NCBI RefSeq assembly: GCF_000153485.2
Contig: NC_018721.1
Span: forward strand, 1,302,001 to 1,366,000
Reading direction: 5' to 3'
Source of the DNA: Psychroflexus torquis ATCC 700755
GTDB taxonomy: Bacteria; Bacteroidota; Bacteroidia; Flavobacteriales; Flavobacteriaceae
DNA: 64,000 bases
In this document: positions 25,429 through 33,986 of the stretch, in pieces
How positions within the stretch are numbered: the stretch's first letter is position 1
Layout: each line of letters opens with the position of its first letter
Notes under the pieces: generated by a model
Databases searched by the model: none
What the model was told of the DNA's origin: nothing
What the model saw: the letters and a program-made list of their open reading frames with translations, nothing else
Position numbers and translations under genes: made by a program

Positions 25429-26313
25429 CTATTCAGATAATTTAAAGACGTAAGTAATAAAACCAATTTGGGTAGTAGGTGCTTTGGTATCACCGTTAAA
25501 TTTGGTAGCTAAAGCTGCTCGCTTTGCAGGATCCAAAAGGCAAGAAGTGCTATTGGTAGTTCCTTTTACACCAGCTGTTGCTTTTACAACATCACCATTT
25601 CGGTTCACTTCAATTCTTACGACCACCTCACCAGATTCGTCGCATTTCTGTACAAACTTTTGCTTGCTTAGGGCCTTGCGACCTCCAAGGCGGTAATAGC
25701 CATCTCCGTCGAGACCTTTTCCTGTGCCATAATAATTGTTGGCATTAGGGTCTCCATCAGGATCACCCTTGTCCCCAGTTTGGTTGTCATCTCCTTCACC
25801 ACCTTCAGCCTTACCATCGTTTTTAGGGCCATTCATAAGGCTTTCCATGGCATCTGTAACAGATTTCTCTGGCTTCTGTTCAGGAACAGGCTCGGGCTCA
25901 GGTTCTGGAGTAGGTTCAGGTTGAGTCTTCTCAACCTTCTGCTGTACTTTTTCTTTGGGTTTTTCTGGTTGCTCTTCAGTCTCCTTCACCACCTTTTCAC
26001 TTTTCTCAATGACGGGGGCTTCTTCAGTTTCTTGAGTGACGACTTCTTCTTTAATGTCTTCTGTAGTGCTCAGCTCTTCAACCTCTTGAGGAGGTGGAGT
26101 AGCCGTTTTTTGTGGAGAAGTCTTGATAGGTTCAGTCGGCTGAACTTCTCCTGAACCAAAATCTGTAGTTCCAAAATTCACTGCGATCCCACGTTCCTCT
26201 GGTGGATCGAGATAGTGTAAACCAAAGAAAAACATCAATAAAATAAACAGGAGATAGAGTCCTGTCGTAATAAGGAATGATTTTTTCTCGTGTTTCGTTT
26301 TGAATATGCTCAC
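25429..26313 (-). CDS. tonB: TonB-like energy transducer
   Basis: The 294-residue protein has a short cytoplasmic N-terminus, one membrane helix (residues ~13-31, FLITTGLYLLFILLMFFFGL) and a periplasmic Pro/Glu/Lys-rich linker (~50-160) with PEPTPEPEPEPVPEQKPEKS. A Gly/Asp-rich stretch and a C-terminal domain with SGEVVVRIEVNRNGDVVKA and GFITYVFKLS end the protein, which fits a TonB C-terminal fold. TonB passes proton-motive energy from ExbB/ExbD to outer-membrane receptors. It follows exbD by 3 bp. The repetitive linker is normal for the family. Confidence 0.85.
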   Translation of the reverse strand: MSIFKTKHEKKSFLITTGLYLLFILLMFFFGLHYLDPPEERGIAVNFGTTDFGSGEVQPTEPIKTSPQKTATPPPQEVEELSTTEDIKEEVVTQETEEAPVIEKSEKVVKETEEQPEKPKEKVQQKVEKTQPEPTPEPEPEPVPEQKPEKSVTDAMESLMNGPKNDGKAEGGEGDDNQTGDKGDPDGDPNANNYYGTGKGLDGDGYYRLGGRKALSKQKFVQKCDESGEVVVRIEVNRNGDVVKATAGVKGTTNSTSCLLDPAKRAALATKFNGDTKAPTTQIGFITYVFKLSE

Positions 26314-26316
26314 AGC

Positions 26317-26709
26317 TTAATTGGGTTTAACCGCCAAAACTATTTTAAAACGGTTTCTGTTGGCGATGTCCATAATGAGGACCGCTTTTTCTATTGGAAC
26401 TCCTTCTTCAGCTCTCAAAATAATCGTAGGCTCTTCAATGCCATTTAATTTTAATTTTAGGGCACTCTCTATTCTGTTGGAATTTATTTTCTCATCATTG
26501 ATGTAGAAATCCAACTCTTTGGTGATGCTTACGGCCACATTTTGTTGAGACGTAGTTTTACCTTTGGCCTTAGGTAAAATCAAGTCTAGGGCTTCTGGAG
26601 TAATGACCGGTGATGTTAACATAAAAAAAATGAGCAGCAAAAAAACAATGTCCGTCATAGACGACATACTAAAGGTGGCACTCACTTTATTTCTACCTCG
26701 TAAATTCAT
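26317..26709 (-). CDS. exbD: ExbD/TolR-family biopolymer transport protein
   Basis: The 130-residue protein has a short basic N-terminus, one membrane helix containing the family's conserved Asp (SMSSMTDIVFLLLIFFMLTS, Asp about residue 20) and a periplasmic domain (VAVSITKELDFYINDEKI). With ExbB it forms the proton-driven motor that energises TonB. It lies 2 bp after exbB and 3 bp before tonB. Confidence 0.93.
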   Translation of the reverse strand: MNLRGRNKVSATFSMSSMTDIVFLLLIFFMLTSPVITPEALDLILPKAKGKTTSQQNVAVSITKELDFYINDEKINSNRIESALKLKLNGIEEPTIILRAEEGVPIEKAVLIMDIANRNRFKIVLAVKPN

Positions 26710-26711
26710 AA

Positions 26712-27401
26712 TTAACTAGGTTCGTTCAATAAATCTAAGAAATCGACTGCAGTAGCTTCCATTTGGTGAATGACCTTATCCGTTCTTACCACCACGTGAT
26801 TATAGGCGATATAAGCAATAATACCTACAATAAGACCCGCGACAGTCGTTGTCATTGCGGTATAGATACCCTCGGCAAGAGAACCCATCTGCGCTTGTCC
26901 GCTGCTGGTCGCCAATTCATGAAACGCTAAAACCATCCCAATCACGGTTCCTAAAAAACCAATCATTGGCGCTGCTCCTGCAATTGTTGCAAGTACACTT
27001 ACGTTTTTCTCTAACTTATAAACTTCTAGTCGGCCTGCATTTTCAATTGCTGTGTTGATGTCTTCCAACGGAGATCCTATTCTAGAAATGCCTTTTTCAG
27101 TAAGTCTAGCAACTGGAGAATTTTCTTGGGCACAACGTATTTTGGCGGATTCAATATTACCAGAAGTCACGCTATCTTTTATTTGATTCATGAAATTCTT
27201 ATCGGTCTTCGACGCTGCGTTGATGGCGAAAATGCGTTCAAAATAAATATAAATAGCAAAAAACAGAAGAACCGCCAAAATCAATATAATAATAGTTCCT
27301 CCAGGACCTCCACTAAAGATTAAATCGATGATGGATAAGGTTTTCTCTTCTACAAGTTCCTCTGCAACATCAGGGGTTTGTTGAGCAAATGTTATAAGCA
27401 T
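26712..27401 (-). CDS. exbB: ExbB/TolQ/MotA-family proton channel
   Basis: The 229-residue protein has three membrane helices: IIILILAVLLFFAIYIYFER, then ATIAGAAPMIGFLGTVIGMV, then MTTTVAGLIVGIIAYIAYNH. The last two carry the MotA/TolQ/ExbB signature. It pairs with ExbD to power TonB-dependent uptake, which fits the receptors in this window. It is the first gene of exbB-exbD-tonB-folC, with a good promoter 31 bp upstream. Confidence 0.93.
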   Translation of the reverse strand: MLITFAQQTPDVAEELVEEKTLSIIDLIFSGGPGGTIIILILAVLLFFAIYIYFERIFAINAASKTDKNFMNQIKDSVTSGNIESAKIRCAQENSPVARLTEKGISRIGSPLEDINTAIENAGRLEVYKLEKNVSVLATIAGAAPMIGFLGTVIGMVLAFHELATSSGQAQMGSLAEGIYTAMTTTVAGLIVGIIAYIAYNHVVVRTDKVIHQMEATAVDFLDLLNEPS

Positions 27402-27432
27402 GGGCTATAGGGTGTTAATGATATAGATAACG

Positions 27433-27462
27433 CTAAAATAAACAATAAATTTTATCACTCAA
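27433..27462 (-). promoter_or_regulatory. Promoter of the exbB-exbD-tonB-folC operon
   Basis: On the minus strand TTG (27460-27462), exactly 19 nt, then TATTTTAG (27433-27440) give a one-mismatch fit to the Bacteroidota sigma consensus TTG-N19-TAnnTTTG. Confidence 0.55.
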
Positions 27463-27477
27463 AAACAATTTATAAGC

Positions 27478-28704
27478 TTAAAGCAATTGTTTTAAGGCAA
27501 TTTCAAAAGCATGACTGCTGATGTATTTTTTATCATTACTTTGTTCAAAAGTGCGTTGAATAGCATTTTTAAGTGTGATAGAGATATCATCAAAAAGAGC
27601 TTCGTCGGTCATTAACACTTTGCGTTCCATAAAGTAAGCAAAGACACGAGCCATTCCACAATTGGCGATAAAATCTGGAATAACACTCGCTTTCTGGTCG
27701 GCATATTCCATAATAGGGCCAAAGAAGATTTCTTTATCGGCGAACGGCACATTTGCTCCACATGAAATAACTTCCAAGCCATGCTCTACCAAACTATCGA
27801 TTTGGTCTTTCTGGACCAATCGCGAGGCAGCACAAGGGGCGAAAATATCGGCGCCAAGCGACCAAAAAGCTTTGTTAGCCTCTTCAAAAGGAATAAGATC
27901 TTTGCTCTGTAATGTATTTCCTTCTTTAGCTAGAAACAACTCTTTGATCTCCTCATAGCTATATCCATCTTTGTTGATAAGGCCTCCATCTCTATCTAGA
28001 ATCCCAATGATTTTAGCTCCCATTTTGGACAGATAGAAAGCAGCTGCCGAACCTACATTCCCAAAGCCTTGGATAATGGCTGTTTTCCCTTTGACATCCC
28101 CTCCATAAATATCGTAATAATGCTTCACTGACTCTGCAACTCCAAAACCTGTACACATATCTGCGATGGTGTATTTACGAGATACATCTGGGCTATAAGC
28201 GGTGTTTTCGATCACCTTAATGACCCCATGGCGTAATTGCCCAATCCTATTAATCTTATCGGCTTCGGTAGGGTGAAAATGTCCATTAAAAACACCTTCC
28301 TGTGGATGCCAAACGCCACAGCTCTCCGTGATTGGAATCACTTCATGAATTTCATCAACATTCAAGTCACCCCCTGTGCCGTAATAGCTCTTTAATAATG
28401 GTGAAACTGCTTTGTACCAGCGTTCTAAAACTCCCTGTTTTCTGGGATCTTTGGGATCAAAATTAATTCCCGATTTGGCTCCACCAATGTCTGGGCCTGA
28501 AACCGTAAATTTTATTTCCATAGTTTTAGCCAGAGATAAGACTTCATTTTCATTTAAGCCTTCACGCATCCGTGTCCCTCCACCAGCGGCGCCCCCTCTT
28601 AACGAGTTGATAACCGTCCAGCCTTCAGCTTCAGTTTCTGAATCTCTCCAGTGGAAGACAATTTCTGGAGCTTTATCTTCATATTTAGTCAGTAATTCTT
28701 TCAT
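27478..28704 (-). CDS. Glu/Leu/Phe/Val dehydrogenase family protein
   Basis: The 408-residue enzyme of oxidative deamination has an N-terminal dimerisation/substrate domain with GGAAGGGTRM, the catalytic-lysine region VSGPDIGGAKSGINFDPKDP and TGGDLNVDEIHEV. The C-terminal NAD(P)-binding Rossmann domain has TAIIQGFGNVGSAAAFYLSK. It converts an amino acid (glutamate or a branched-chain residue) to the 2-oxo acid with NAD(P). Substrate choice cannot be read from the motifs. It appears monocistronic, between the exb operon and anmK, all on the minus strand. Confidence 0.93.
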   Translation of the reverse strand: MKELLTKYEDKAPEIVFHWRDSETEAEGWTVINSLRGGAAGGGTRMREGLNENEVLSLAKTMEIKFTVSGPDIGGAKSGINFDPKDPRKQGVLERWYKAVSPLLKSYYGTGGDLNVDEIHEVIPITESCGVWHPQEGVFNGHFHPTEADKINRIGQLRHGVIKVIENTAYSPDVSRKYTIADMCTGFGVAESVKHYYDIYGGDVKGKTAIIQGFGNVGSAAAFYLSKMGAKIIGILDRDGGLINKDGYSYEEIKELFLAKEGNTLQSKDLIPFEEANKAFWSLGADIFAPCAASRLVQKDQIDSLVEHGLEVISCGANVPFADKEIFFGPIMEYADQKASVIPDFIANCGMARVFAYFMERKVLMTDEALFDDISITLKNAIQRTFEQSNDKKYISSHAFEIALKQLL

Positions 28705-28797
28705 AGGAAACAGTTCAAATTATAATTCTTTGGGAACAAATATAGAGATTCGTAAAAGCTCTGTTTAGAAAAAGGTTCAAAAATTCCTAATTCTATA

Positions 28798-29853
28798 TTA
28801 AGGCACATAGATAAATCCAGCAGAATGGTCTTTCGAAGAGCCCGTTACGGAGGCTAACACATTGGTTTCCTCACGGTCTCTTAAGACTCCCAATAAAGCA
28901 AAAATGAGAGCTTCTTTATAATGAAGAACTTTAGCGTCTGGGAGAATTATCTGAGCTTGAGTTTGCGAGGCAATGAGTTCTAATACATAGGAATTTAAAG
29001 CACCACCGCCTGTAAAAAGTACTCGGGAGCTATTGCGTAAGGAGTTTGCAATCTTTTTGGCGAAGTGATGTGTACAGGTGGCAATAATTTCTTCTGAAGA
29101 TAATCCCGATGATTCTAAAAGCGGAAAAAAATAAGCTTCCAACCATTCGATGCCTAAAGATTTCGGGGCTGTCTCAGAATAATACTTGAGTGAATCCAGC
29201 TTTAAAAGAAGGTTTTTATTTGGAGTTGAAGCCTTGGCGATTTCACCTCCTTCGTCAAATTCCACCCCTAAGGTAATAGCATAGGGATTCAAGACTTTAT
29301 TCACAGGGCAGATGTCGTAAGCAATGCGCTTGTCGTTGCTTTCAAAAGAAATATTTGCAAAGCCTCCTAAGTTGATGCAGGCCTCGTAATCTCCGAATAA
29401 CAGTCGATCGCCTAGAGGGACTAATGGGGCTCCTTGACCTCCTAAAGCCACATCTTCAACTCTAAAATCGCAAATAACTTTATGACCCGTTAGCTTAGCT
29501 AATTCTGGTAGATTACCAATTTGATAGGTGAGCCCGCGTTCAGGTTGATGTAAAACAGTATGTCCGTGAGAAGCTATAAAATCGATGGGAGGTAACTCAT
29601 GTTCTCTTAAGAATCGACTGATGTAATCTGCAAGTAGGATGGTGTAATCTTTATCCAACGATTTCAGACTTTCCATAGAGTGCTGGTGGGCCGTTTGCAA
29701 CTTTTCCCCCCAAACTGAAGAATAAGGATAAGTAATAGCCGCCTTAATTTCAAAAGTCCACGTATTGTTTTCAAAAGAGAATTGACAATGTGCAAGATCC
29801 ACACCGTCGAGTGAGGTGCCGGACATTACTCCGATAACAGAATAGCTCTTCAT
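28798..29853 (-). CDS. anmK: Anhydro-N-acetylmuramic acid kinase
   Basis: The 351-residue kinase recycles cell-wall sugar by phosphorylating and opening 1,6-anhydro-MurNAc. Motifs are the N-terminal ATP-binding loop SYSVIGVMSGTSLDGVDLAH, DFIASHGHTVLHQP, DFRVEDVALGGQGAPLVPLG, NLGGFANISF and a late VLFTGGGALNSYVLELI. The length is slightly short of the usual ~370 but complete. It is divergent from the acyl-CoA dehydrogenase gene across 189 bp. Confidence 0.95.
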   Translation of the reverse strand: MKSYSVIGVMSGTSLDGVDLAHCQFSFENNTWTFEIKAAITYPYSSVWGEKLQTAHQHSMESLKSLDKDYTILLADYISRFLREHELPPIDFIASHGHTVLHQPERGLTYQIGNLPELAKLTGHKVICDFRVEDVALGGQGAPLVPLGDRLLFGDYEACINLGGFANISFESNDKRIAYDICPVNKVLNPYAITLGVEFDEGGEIAKASTPNKNLLLKLDSLKYYSETAPKSLGIEWLEAYFFPLLESSGLSSEEIIATCTHHFAKKIANSLRNSSRVLFTGGGALNSYVLELIASQTQAQIILPDAKVLHYKEALIFALLGVLRDREETNVLASVTGSSKDHSAGFIYVP

Positions 29854-29976
29854 ACCAATAAATTTGAGATCGAAATTAGAATAAAGTAAACAAAGAAATA
29901 GAGTTTAAATGATAAACTTGAAAATAGACTCAAGGTTTACATATTTTACACAAATCTTAAATTTTGATTGGTTGTA

Positions 29977-30007
29977 TTGAAAAATATGCGGTTAAATCCT
30001 ATATTTG
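29977..30007 (+). promoter_or_regulatory. Promoter of the acyl-CoA dehydrogenase gene
   Basis: TTG (29977-29979), 20 nt and TATATTTG (30000-30007) match the Bacteroidota promoter pattern. It lies 35 bp before the start codon. Confidence 0.6.
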
Positions 30008-30042
30008 TAACAGAACTTTAATAAAACTGAAACAGTTACTGT

Positions 30043-31185
30043 ATGGATTTTAAATTAACAGAAGAGCATGAGATGATTCGTCAGGCAGCGCGAGATTTTG
30101 CTAATAATGAATTGAAGCCTGGAGTTATAGAACGTGATGAAAATGAAGAATTTCCAAAGGAGCAAATTAAAAAACTTGGTGAGCTTGGATTTATGGGAAT
30201 GATGGCTTCACCAGATTATGGTGGAGGGGGAATGGATACCGTTTCTTATGTCTTAGCGATGGAAGAACTTTCCAAAATAGATGCTTCTGCATCGGTTGTC
30301 GTTTCGGTGAATAATTCTTTGGTATGTTGGGGTTTAGATACATATGGTTCAGAAGAACAAAAGAAAAAATACCTTTCTAAGTTGACTACTGGCGAGAAAA
30401 TTGGTGCATTTTGTTTAAGTGAGCCAGAAGCAGGCAGTGATGCAACGTCTCAAAAAACTACAGCTATCGATATGGGGGACCACTATGTGATCAACGGGAC
30501 TAAAAACTGGATCACCAATGGTAACTCTGCAAGTGTGTACCTTGTGATTGCTCATACCGATAAAGACAAAAAACACAGAGGTATCAATGCTTTCATCATG
30601 GAGAAAAACATGGAAGGATTTGTTGTTGGACCTAAAGAGCGGAAAATGGGTATTCGTGGAAGCGATACGCACTCTTTGACTTTCAACGATGTGAAAGTGC
30701 CTAAAGAAAACAGAATAGGAGAAGATGGATTTGGTTTCAAATTCGCTATGAAAACCCTAGCCGGTGGAAGAATTGGTATTGCAGCTCAAGCTCTTGGTAT
30801 TGCTGCTGGAGCTTATGAACTAGCTAAAAGCTATTCTAAAATAAGAAAAGCATTTGGAACTGAAATCATGAACCATCAGGCTATCGCTTTCAAACTTGCA
30901 GATATGCATACGAGTATTGAAGCAGCTCGCCATATGGTGATGAAAGCAGCTTGGGATAAGGACAATGGTCTTAACTACGATCTTTCTGGCGCTATGGCAA
31001 AACTTTACGCTTCGCAAGTGGCCATGGATGTGACTATAGAAGCCGTTCAAGTCCACGGAGGAAATGGGTATGTAAGAGAATACCACGTGGAACGTATGAT
31101 GAGAGATGCCAAAATCACACAGATTTATGAAGGCACTTCAGAAATACAAAAAATAGTGATCTCCAGAAGTATTCTGGCAGATTAG
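30043..31185 (+). CDS. Acyl-CoA dehydrogenase
   Basis: The 380-residue FAD enzyme performs the first step of beta-oxidation of short or branched acyl-CoAs. The N-terminal helical domain includes MIRQAARDFANNELKPGVIE. The signature loop GAFCLSEPEAGSDATS and NWITNGNSASVYLVIA bind FAD and substrate. The C-terminal signature is [19 protein letters not shown], followed by a catalytic-base region [14 protein letters not shown]. It is monocistronic with its own promoter and a strong terminator. Its last ~200 bp are duplicated at 32711-32916. Confidence 0.95.
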   Translation: MDFKLTEEHEMIRQAARDFANNELKPGVIERDENEEFPKEQIKKLGELGFMGMMASPDYGGGGMDTVSYVLAMEELSKIDASASVVVSVNNSLVCWGLDTYGSEEQKKKYLSKLTTGEKIGAFCLSEPEAGSDATSQKTTAIDMGDHYVINGTKNWITNGNSASVYLVIAHTDKDKKHRGINAFIMEKNMEGFVVGPKERKMGIRGSDTHSLTFNDVKVPKENRIGEDGFGFKFAMKTLAGGRIGIAAQALGIAAGAYELAKSYSKIRKAFGTEIMNHQAIAFKLADMHTSIEAARHMVMKAAWDKDNGLNYDLSGAMAKLYASQVAMDVTIEAVQVHGGNGYVREYHVERMMRDAKITQIYEGTSEIQKIVISRSILAD

Positions 31186-31205
31186 GGAGTTGGTTCTATA
31201 ATAGT

Positions 31206-31245
31206 AAAGAGCTGTTTTACTTGTATGGTAAACAGCTCTTTTTTT
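31206..31245 (+). terminator. Rho-independent terminator after acyl-CoA dehydrogenase
   Basis: AAAGAGCTGTTT and AAACAGCTCTTT form a long stem with a short loop, followed by a T run, 20 bp after the stop codon. Confidence 0.85.
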
Positions 31246-31548
31246 ATGCTTTAATGTTGGCTTTGCAATTGAAATTTTATTACTGAATTCAATAATTCAA
31301 CCCAATCGCTAGACGGATACTTTTAAGATGTAATTAATTTCATATTGCTTAATAAATATAGGTTTAATTTGGTATAACACCATTTTAGCTAGACTTCTTA
31401 TGTTTTAATTTCCCGACCTTCTTTATCGAGATTCTTTAAAGTTTAGCAATTGCATTAAAGAAACAATCTTCTAATTATCAAATAAACAAATTAAATGTTA
31501 AATATTTTAATACTATTTAGCTTTTAGTTAACTTCATTAAAAATTATT
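31246..31548. other. 303-bp intergenic region with a fragment of the dispersed repeat
   Basis: There is no gene. The piece from 31344 to 31378 (GGTTTAATTTGGTATAA) resembles the right end of the MITE-like repeats at 36.5 and 39.8 kb. The rest is plain A+T-rich sequence. Confidence 0.4.
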
Positions 31549-31946
31549 GTGAAAAATCTATACTCCCCCTCAAAAAAAATATTTATTATTAACTCTAGTT
31601 TTCTTAGTTAGTGCTAATTCTTTTTTCGCGGGAGTATTATATCTCAGAAAAAATGCTTGATGCTTTATCCTCCCAAAGCAAATCCTTAAATGTTGACGGC
31701 TCTTTAAACTTAAGATTTCAAGAAAGTGCTTATCAAAATGATTTGGACAATTATTATTTAGCTAGCAATTCATCTTCTTACCTTATCGTAACAGATTTAA
31801 ATAATGGCGGATCCAATAATTATATTTTACAATCCAATTTATCTGAAATAAGTATCGATTTATCAATTTATACTTCAGGCAATTATGTTGTTACTTTAGT
31901 TTCCGATGGTAATATTATAGAATCTAAAAATCTAATCAAAAGCTAA
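31549..31946 (+). pseudogene. Secreted T9SS-type small protein gene with two homopolymer frameshifts
   Basis: Three frames join into one protein. GTG 31549 starts VKNLYSPSKK. After a run of 8 A the next frame gives the signal peptide YLLLTLVFLVSANSFFA. After a run of 6 T (near 31621) a third frame gives REYYISEKMLDALSSQSKSL and runs to the stop at 31946. The end (IDLSIYTSGNYVVTLVSDG, then SKNLIKS) looks like a short type A T9SS sorting tail. Both shifts lie in homopolymers, so sequencing error is possible, but the mapping of start, signal and tail supports one original gene. It precedes a second T9SS cargo gene by 5 bp. Confidence 0.6.
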
Positions 31947-31951
31947 CTCCT

Positions 31952-32680
31952 ATGAAAACCATCACTCTTATTATAGTTTGTTTGATAATTTACTCATTTC
32001 AAAGTCAAGCTCAGACACAAGAACTTCTAGACAATACTTGGTATCTCGAAAAAGTAGTGATTGATGAAGTTGAATACTTAACTCCCAGTAATGATGAAAT
32101 CAACCAGGTCATTCTTGATTTTGATACCGATTTTATCAATACATACCCAGCACCGTCGGAATGCTTTGCCTTTTTAGGATCAATAGATTTTAACAACAAT
32201 AACTCATCATTTTCAAATAGTGATGCTTCGCCATCTTTTCCAGAATGCAATCAAGAGGAAAACTCAAATTTTTATGTGTATTATATAGATGAATTCTATT
32301 GGCTAGAATCTGGGAACGAAACTCAAATTTTTGAATACAATATCACCGAAGAGTCCTCAGCTCTTAAAAAACTTACCATTACCAATACCAATAATGATCA
32401 GGCCGTTTACTATTCAGAAACTTTGTCAATTCAAGATGTGGATGGTTTTGGAACAGTAATACTTTACCCTAATCCATCTCAAAATGAGTTTTCTATTGAA
32501 AGTGATGTAGATATAAAGCAAATTAAAATGTATAATCAGTTAGGGCAAGTTGTGTTGGAGTTTGATGATATTAAACCACAGCCATCATATAACATCTCAG
32601 TGCTGTCGAAAGGAATTTATTTTGTAGAGCTATCTTCTGTTCAAGGCAAGAAAATCGTGAAAAAACTTATCAAAAATTAA
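31952..32680 (+). CDS. Secreted protein with type IX secretion (T9SS type A) sorting domain
   Basis: The 242-residue protein has a signal peptide (MKTITLIIVCLIIYSFQSQA). Residues ~25-155 form a lipocalin-like beta region (NTWYLEKVVIDEVEYLTPS). The C-terminal ~80 residues are a T9SS type A sorting domain: LYPNPSQNEFSIESDVDIKQ, MYNQLGQVVLEF, LSKGIYFVELSSVQGKKIVK, KLIKN. The domain is cut off at the outer membrane as the cargo is released or attached to the surface. It lies within a block flanked by the duplicated acyl-CoA dehydrogenase tail and was probably brought in with it. Confidence 0.88.
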   Translation: MKTITLIIVCLIIYSFQSQAQTQELLDNTWYLEKVVIDEVEYLTPSNDEINQVILDFDTDFINTYPAPSECFAFLGSIDFNNNNSSFSNSDASPSFPECNQEENSNFYVYYIDEFYWLESGNETQIFEYNITEESSALKKLTITNTNNDQAVYYSETLSIQDVDGFGTVILYPNPSQNEFSIESDVDIKQIKMYNQLGQVVLEFDDIKPQPSYNISVLSKGIYFVELSSVQGKKIVKKLIKN

Positions 32681-32710
32681 GTAAACTCTCCAAAGAATCT
32701 AGAAAACTAG

Positions 32711-32916
32711 GCTCTTTTTGGCTCTATGGAAAACTTTAGTCTTCACAAGTGGCCATGGATGTGACTATAGAAGCCGTTCAAATCTACGGAGGAGATGGGT
32801 ATGTAAGAGAATACCACGTTGAACGCATGATGAGAGATGCCAAAATCACACAGATTTATGAAGGCACTTCAGAAATACAAAAAATCGTAATTTCCAGAAG
32901 CATTCTGGCAGATTAA
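32711..32916 (+). pseudogene. Duplicated 3' end of the acyl-CoA dehydrogenase gene
   Basis: This ~205-bp piece repeats the end of the 30043-31185 gene at roughly 90% identity by eye, through GTGGCCATGGATGTGACTAT, GAGATGCCAAAATCACACAG and the last codons, ending in TAA instead of TAG. It has no start and carries a one-base deletion near 32730 (TATGGAAAAC versus TATGGCAAAAC), so it is not translated as the original. It marks the right edge of an apparent ~1.5 kb insertion. Confidence 0.9.
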
Positions 32917-32941
32917 CCTAAAATCTGAGAACGTATTTTAG

Positions 32942-32968
32942 AGGTCAACATCGCTGTTGACCTTTTTT
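32942..32968 (+). terminator. Rho-independent terminator after the duplicated gene end
   Basis: AGGTCAACA-TCGC-TGTTGACCT forms a 9-bp stem followed by TTTTT. It may be the original terminator of the acyl-CoA dehydrogenase locus before the insertion. Confidence 0.85.
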
Positions 32969-33007
32969 ATTTTAAATAGTAGTAAACTTGCGCATCAAAT
33001 AGGAGCT

Positions 33008-33268
33008 ATGAAAATATCTGTAGAATTAACCCTTACGCCCATCCAAGATGATTTTGAACCTGTCATTATAAACTTAATAAAAGCGTTGCGAGCTTCAGAC
33101 TTAACTGTGATCGAGAATCCGCTGAGTACTCAAGTCTATGGAGAGTATGATAAAGTGATGGACGTTCTTCAGAAAGAGGTGAAGACCGCTTTTGAAGCCA
33201 TGGATCGAGGCTTGTTATATATGAAACTAGTAAAGTCTGATAGAAGTGACTACACGCCTCATTTCTGA
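33008..33268 (+). CDS. Thiamine-binding (MTH1187/YkoF-type) protein
   Basis: The 86-residue cytoplasmic protein has the single-domain ferredoxin-like fold of the MTH1187/YkoF family: MKISVELTLTPI, VIINLIKALRASDLTVIENP, LSTQVYGEYDKVMDVLQKEV. Family members bind thiamine or its precursors. The chosen start is ATG 33008 with an AGGAG stretch just before it. An upstream TTG extension lacks support. Lying next to pnuC, a kinase and a TPP-controlled receptor, it fits thiamine salvage. Confidence 0.85.
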   Translation: MKISVELTLTPIQDDFEPVIINLIKALRASDLTVIENPLSTQVYGEYDKVMDVLQKEVKTAFEAMDRGLLYMKLVKSDRSDYTPHF

Positions 33269-33347
33269 TTTAAATTGAATGTATGGCTTTTCATACTTAT
33301 TTTAATAATAACCTTAAGTTTGTGATTTCATAGTTTAAAATTTGAAT

Positions 33348-33986
33348 GTGGATCTGTTTTTAGATTGGTTATTTTTAGAATATCAAGACACGCCAACACA
33401 CTTTTTGGTCCTTGAAATTATCGCTATTATTTTTGGGCTTCTAAGTGTTTTGTTTTCAAAAAAAGATAATATTCTCGTATTCCCCACCGGTATTGTAAGT
33501 ACACTCATCTTTGTGTACATCCTTTATGAGTATAATTTACTCGGTGATATGATGATAAACGCCTACTACTTCCTCATGAGTATTTATGGCTGGCATAGGT
33601 GGACTCAAAAGGTAGATGATTCTCATTACATTCCTATTAAAGAGGCAACACGACGAGAAAACCAGCAATCTATTTTTATATTTTTAGCAACTGCAGTTTT
33701 CGTCTGTATCGTTTATGAAGTATTCGATAAATGGGACGGTTGGGTAACCTACGTGGATGTGATCACCACAGGAATATTTTTTGTTGGAATGTGGTTAATG
33801 GCCAAAAAAAGATTAGAGAATTGGATCTATTGGATCATAGGAGATCTTATCTCAATTCCATTATATTATTACAAAGGTCTTACTTTTACGTCCTTTCAAT
33901 ATATACTTTTTACTATTATTGCCGTTTATGGATTTATAGCATGGAGAAAAAACTTAGACAAGCCGAAGACGAGCTTATTAAAATAG
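33348..33986 (+). CDS. pnuC: PnuC-family transporter (nicotinamide riboside or thiamine)
   Basis: The ~212-residue inner-membrane protein has about seven helices, with LEIIAIIFGLLSVLFSKKDN, ILVFPTGIVSTLIFVYILYE, YFLMSIYGWHRWT and WIIGDLISIPLYYYKGLTFT, all PnuC hallmarks. PnuC proteins are facilitators that rely on phosphorylation inside the cell. There is no in-frame ATG near the start. GTG 33348 or TTG 33342 must be used. It overlaps the kinase gene by 46 bp. The thiamine-binding neighbour and TPP riboswitch nearby make a PnuT-like thiamine role as likely as nicotinamide riboside. Confidence 0.9.
   Translation: MDLFLDWLFLEYQDTPTHFLVLEIIAIIFGLLSVLFSKKDNILVFPTGIVSTLIFVYILYEYNLLGDMMINAYYFLMSIYGWHRWTQKVDDSHYIPIKEATRRENQQSIFIFLATAVFVCIVYEVFDKWDGWVTYVDVITTGIFFVGMWLMAKKRLENWIYWIIGDLISIPLYYYKGLTFTSFQYILFTIIAVYGFIAWRKNLDKPKTSLLK

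Noticed and set aside
25484..26154. Plus-strand ORFs opposite tonB with Gly/Ser/Phe-rich repeats
   Set aside because: They are shadows of the Pro/Glu-rich TonB linker on the minus strand.
32957..33007. N-terminal extension of the thiamine-binding protein
   Set aside because: The family begins at MKISVELTLTP. The extension starts inside a terminator tail and adds nothing conserved.
33731..33940. Longer N-terminus for the NadR-like kinase
   Set aside because: The upstream part is the pnuC gene read in another frame. ATG 33941 gives a P-loop at the normal distance from the start.
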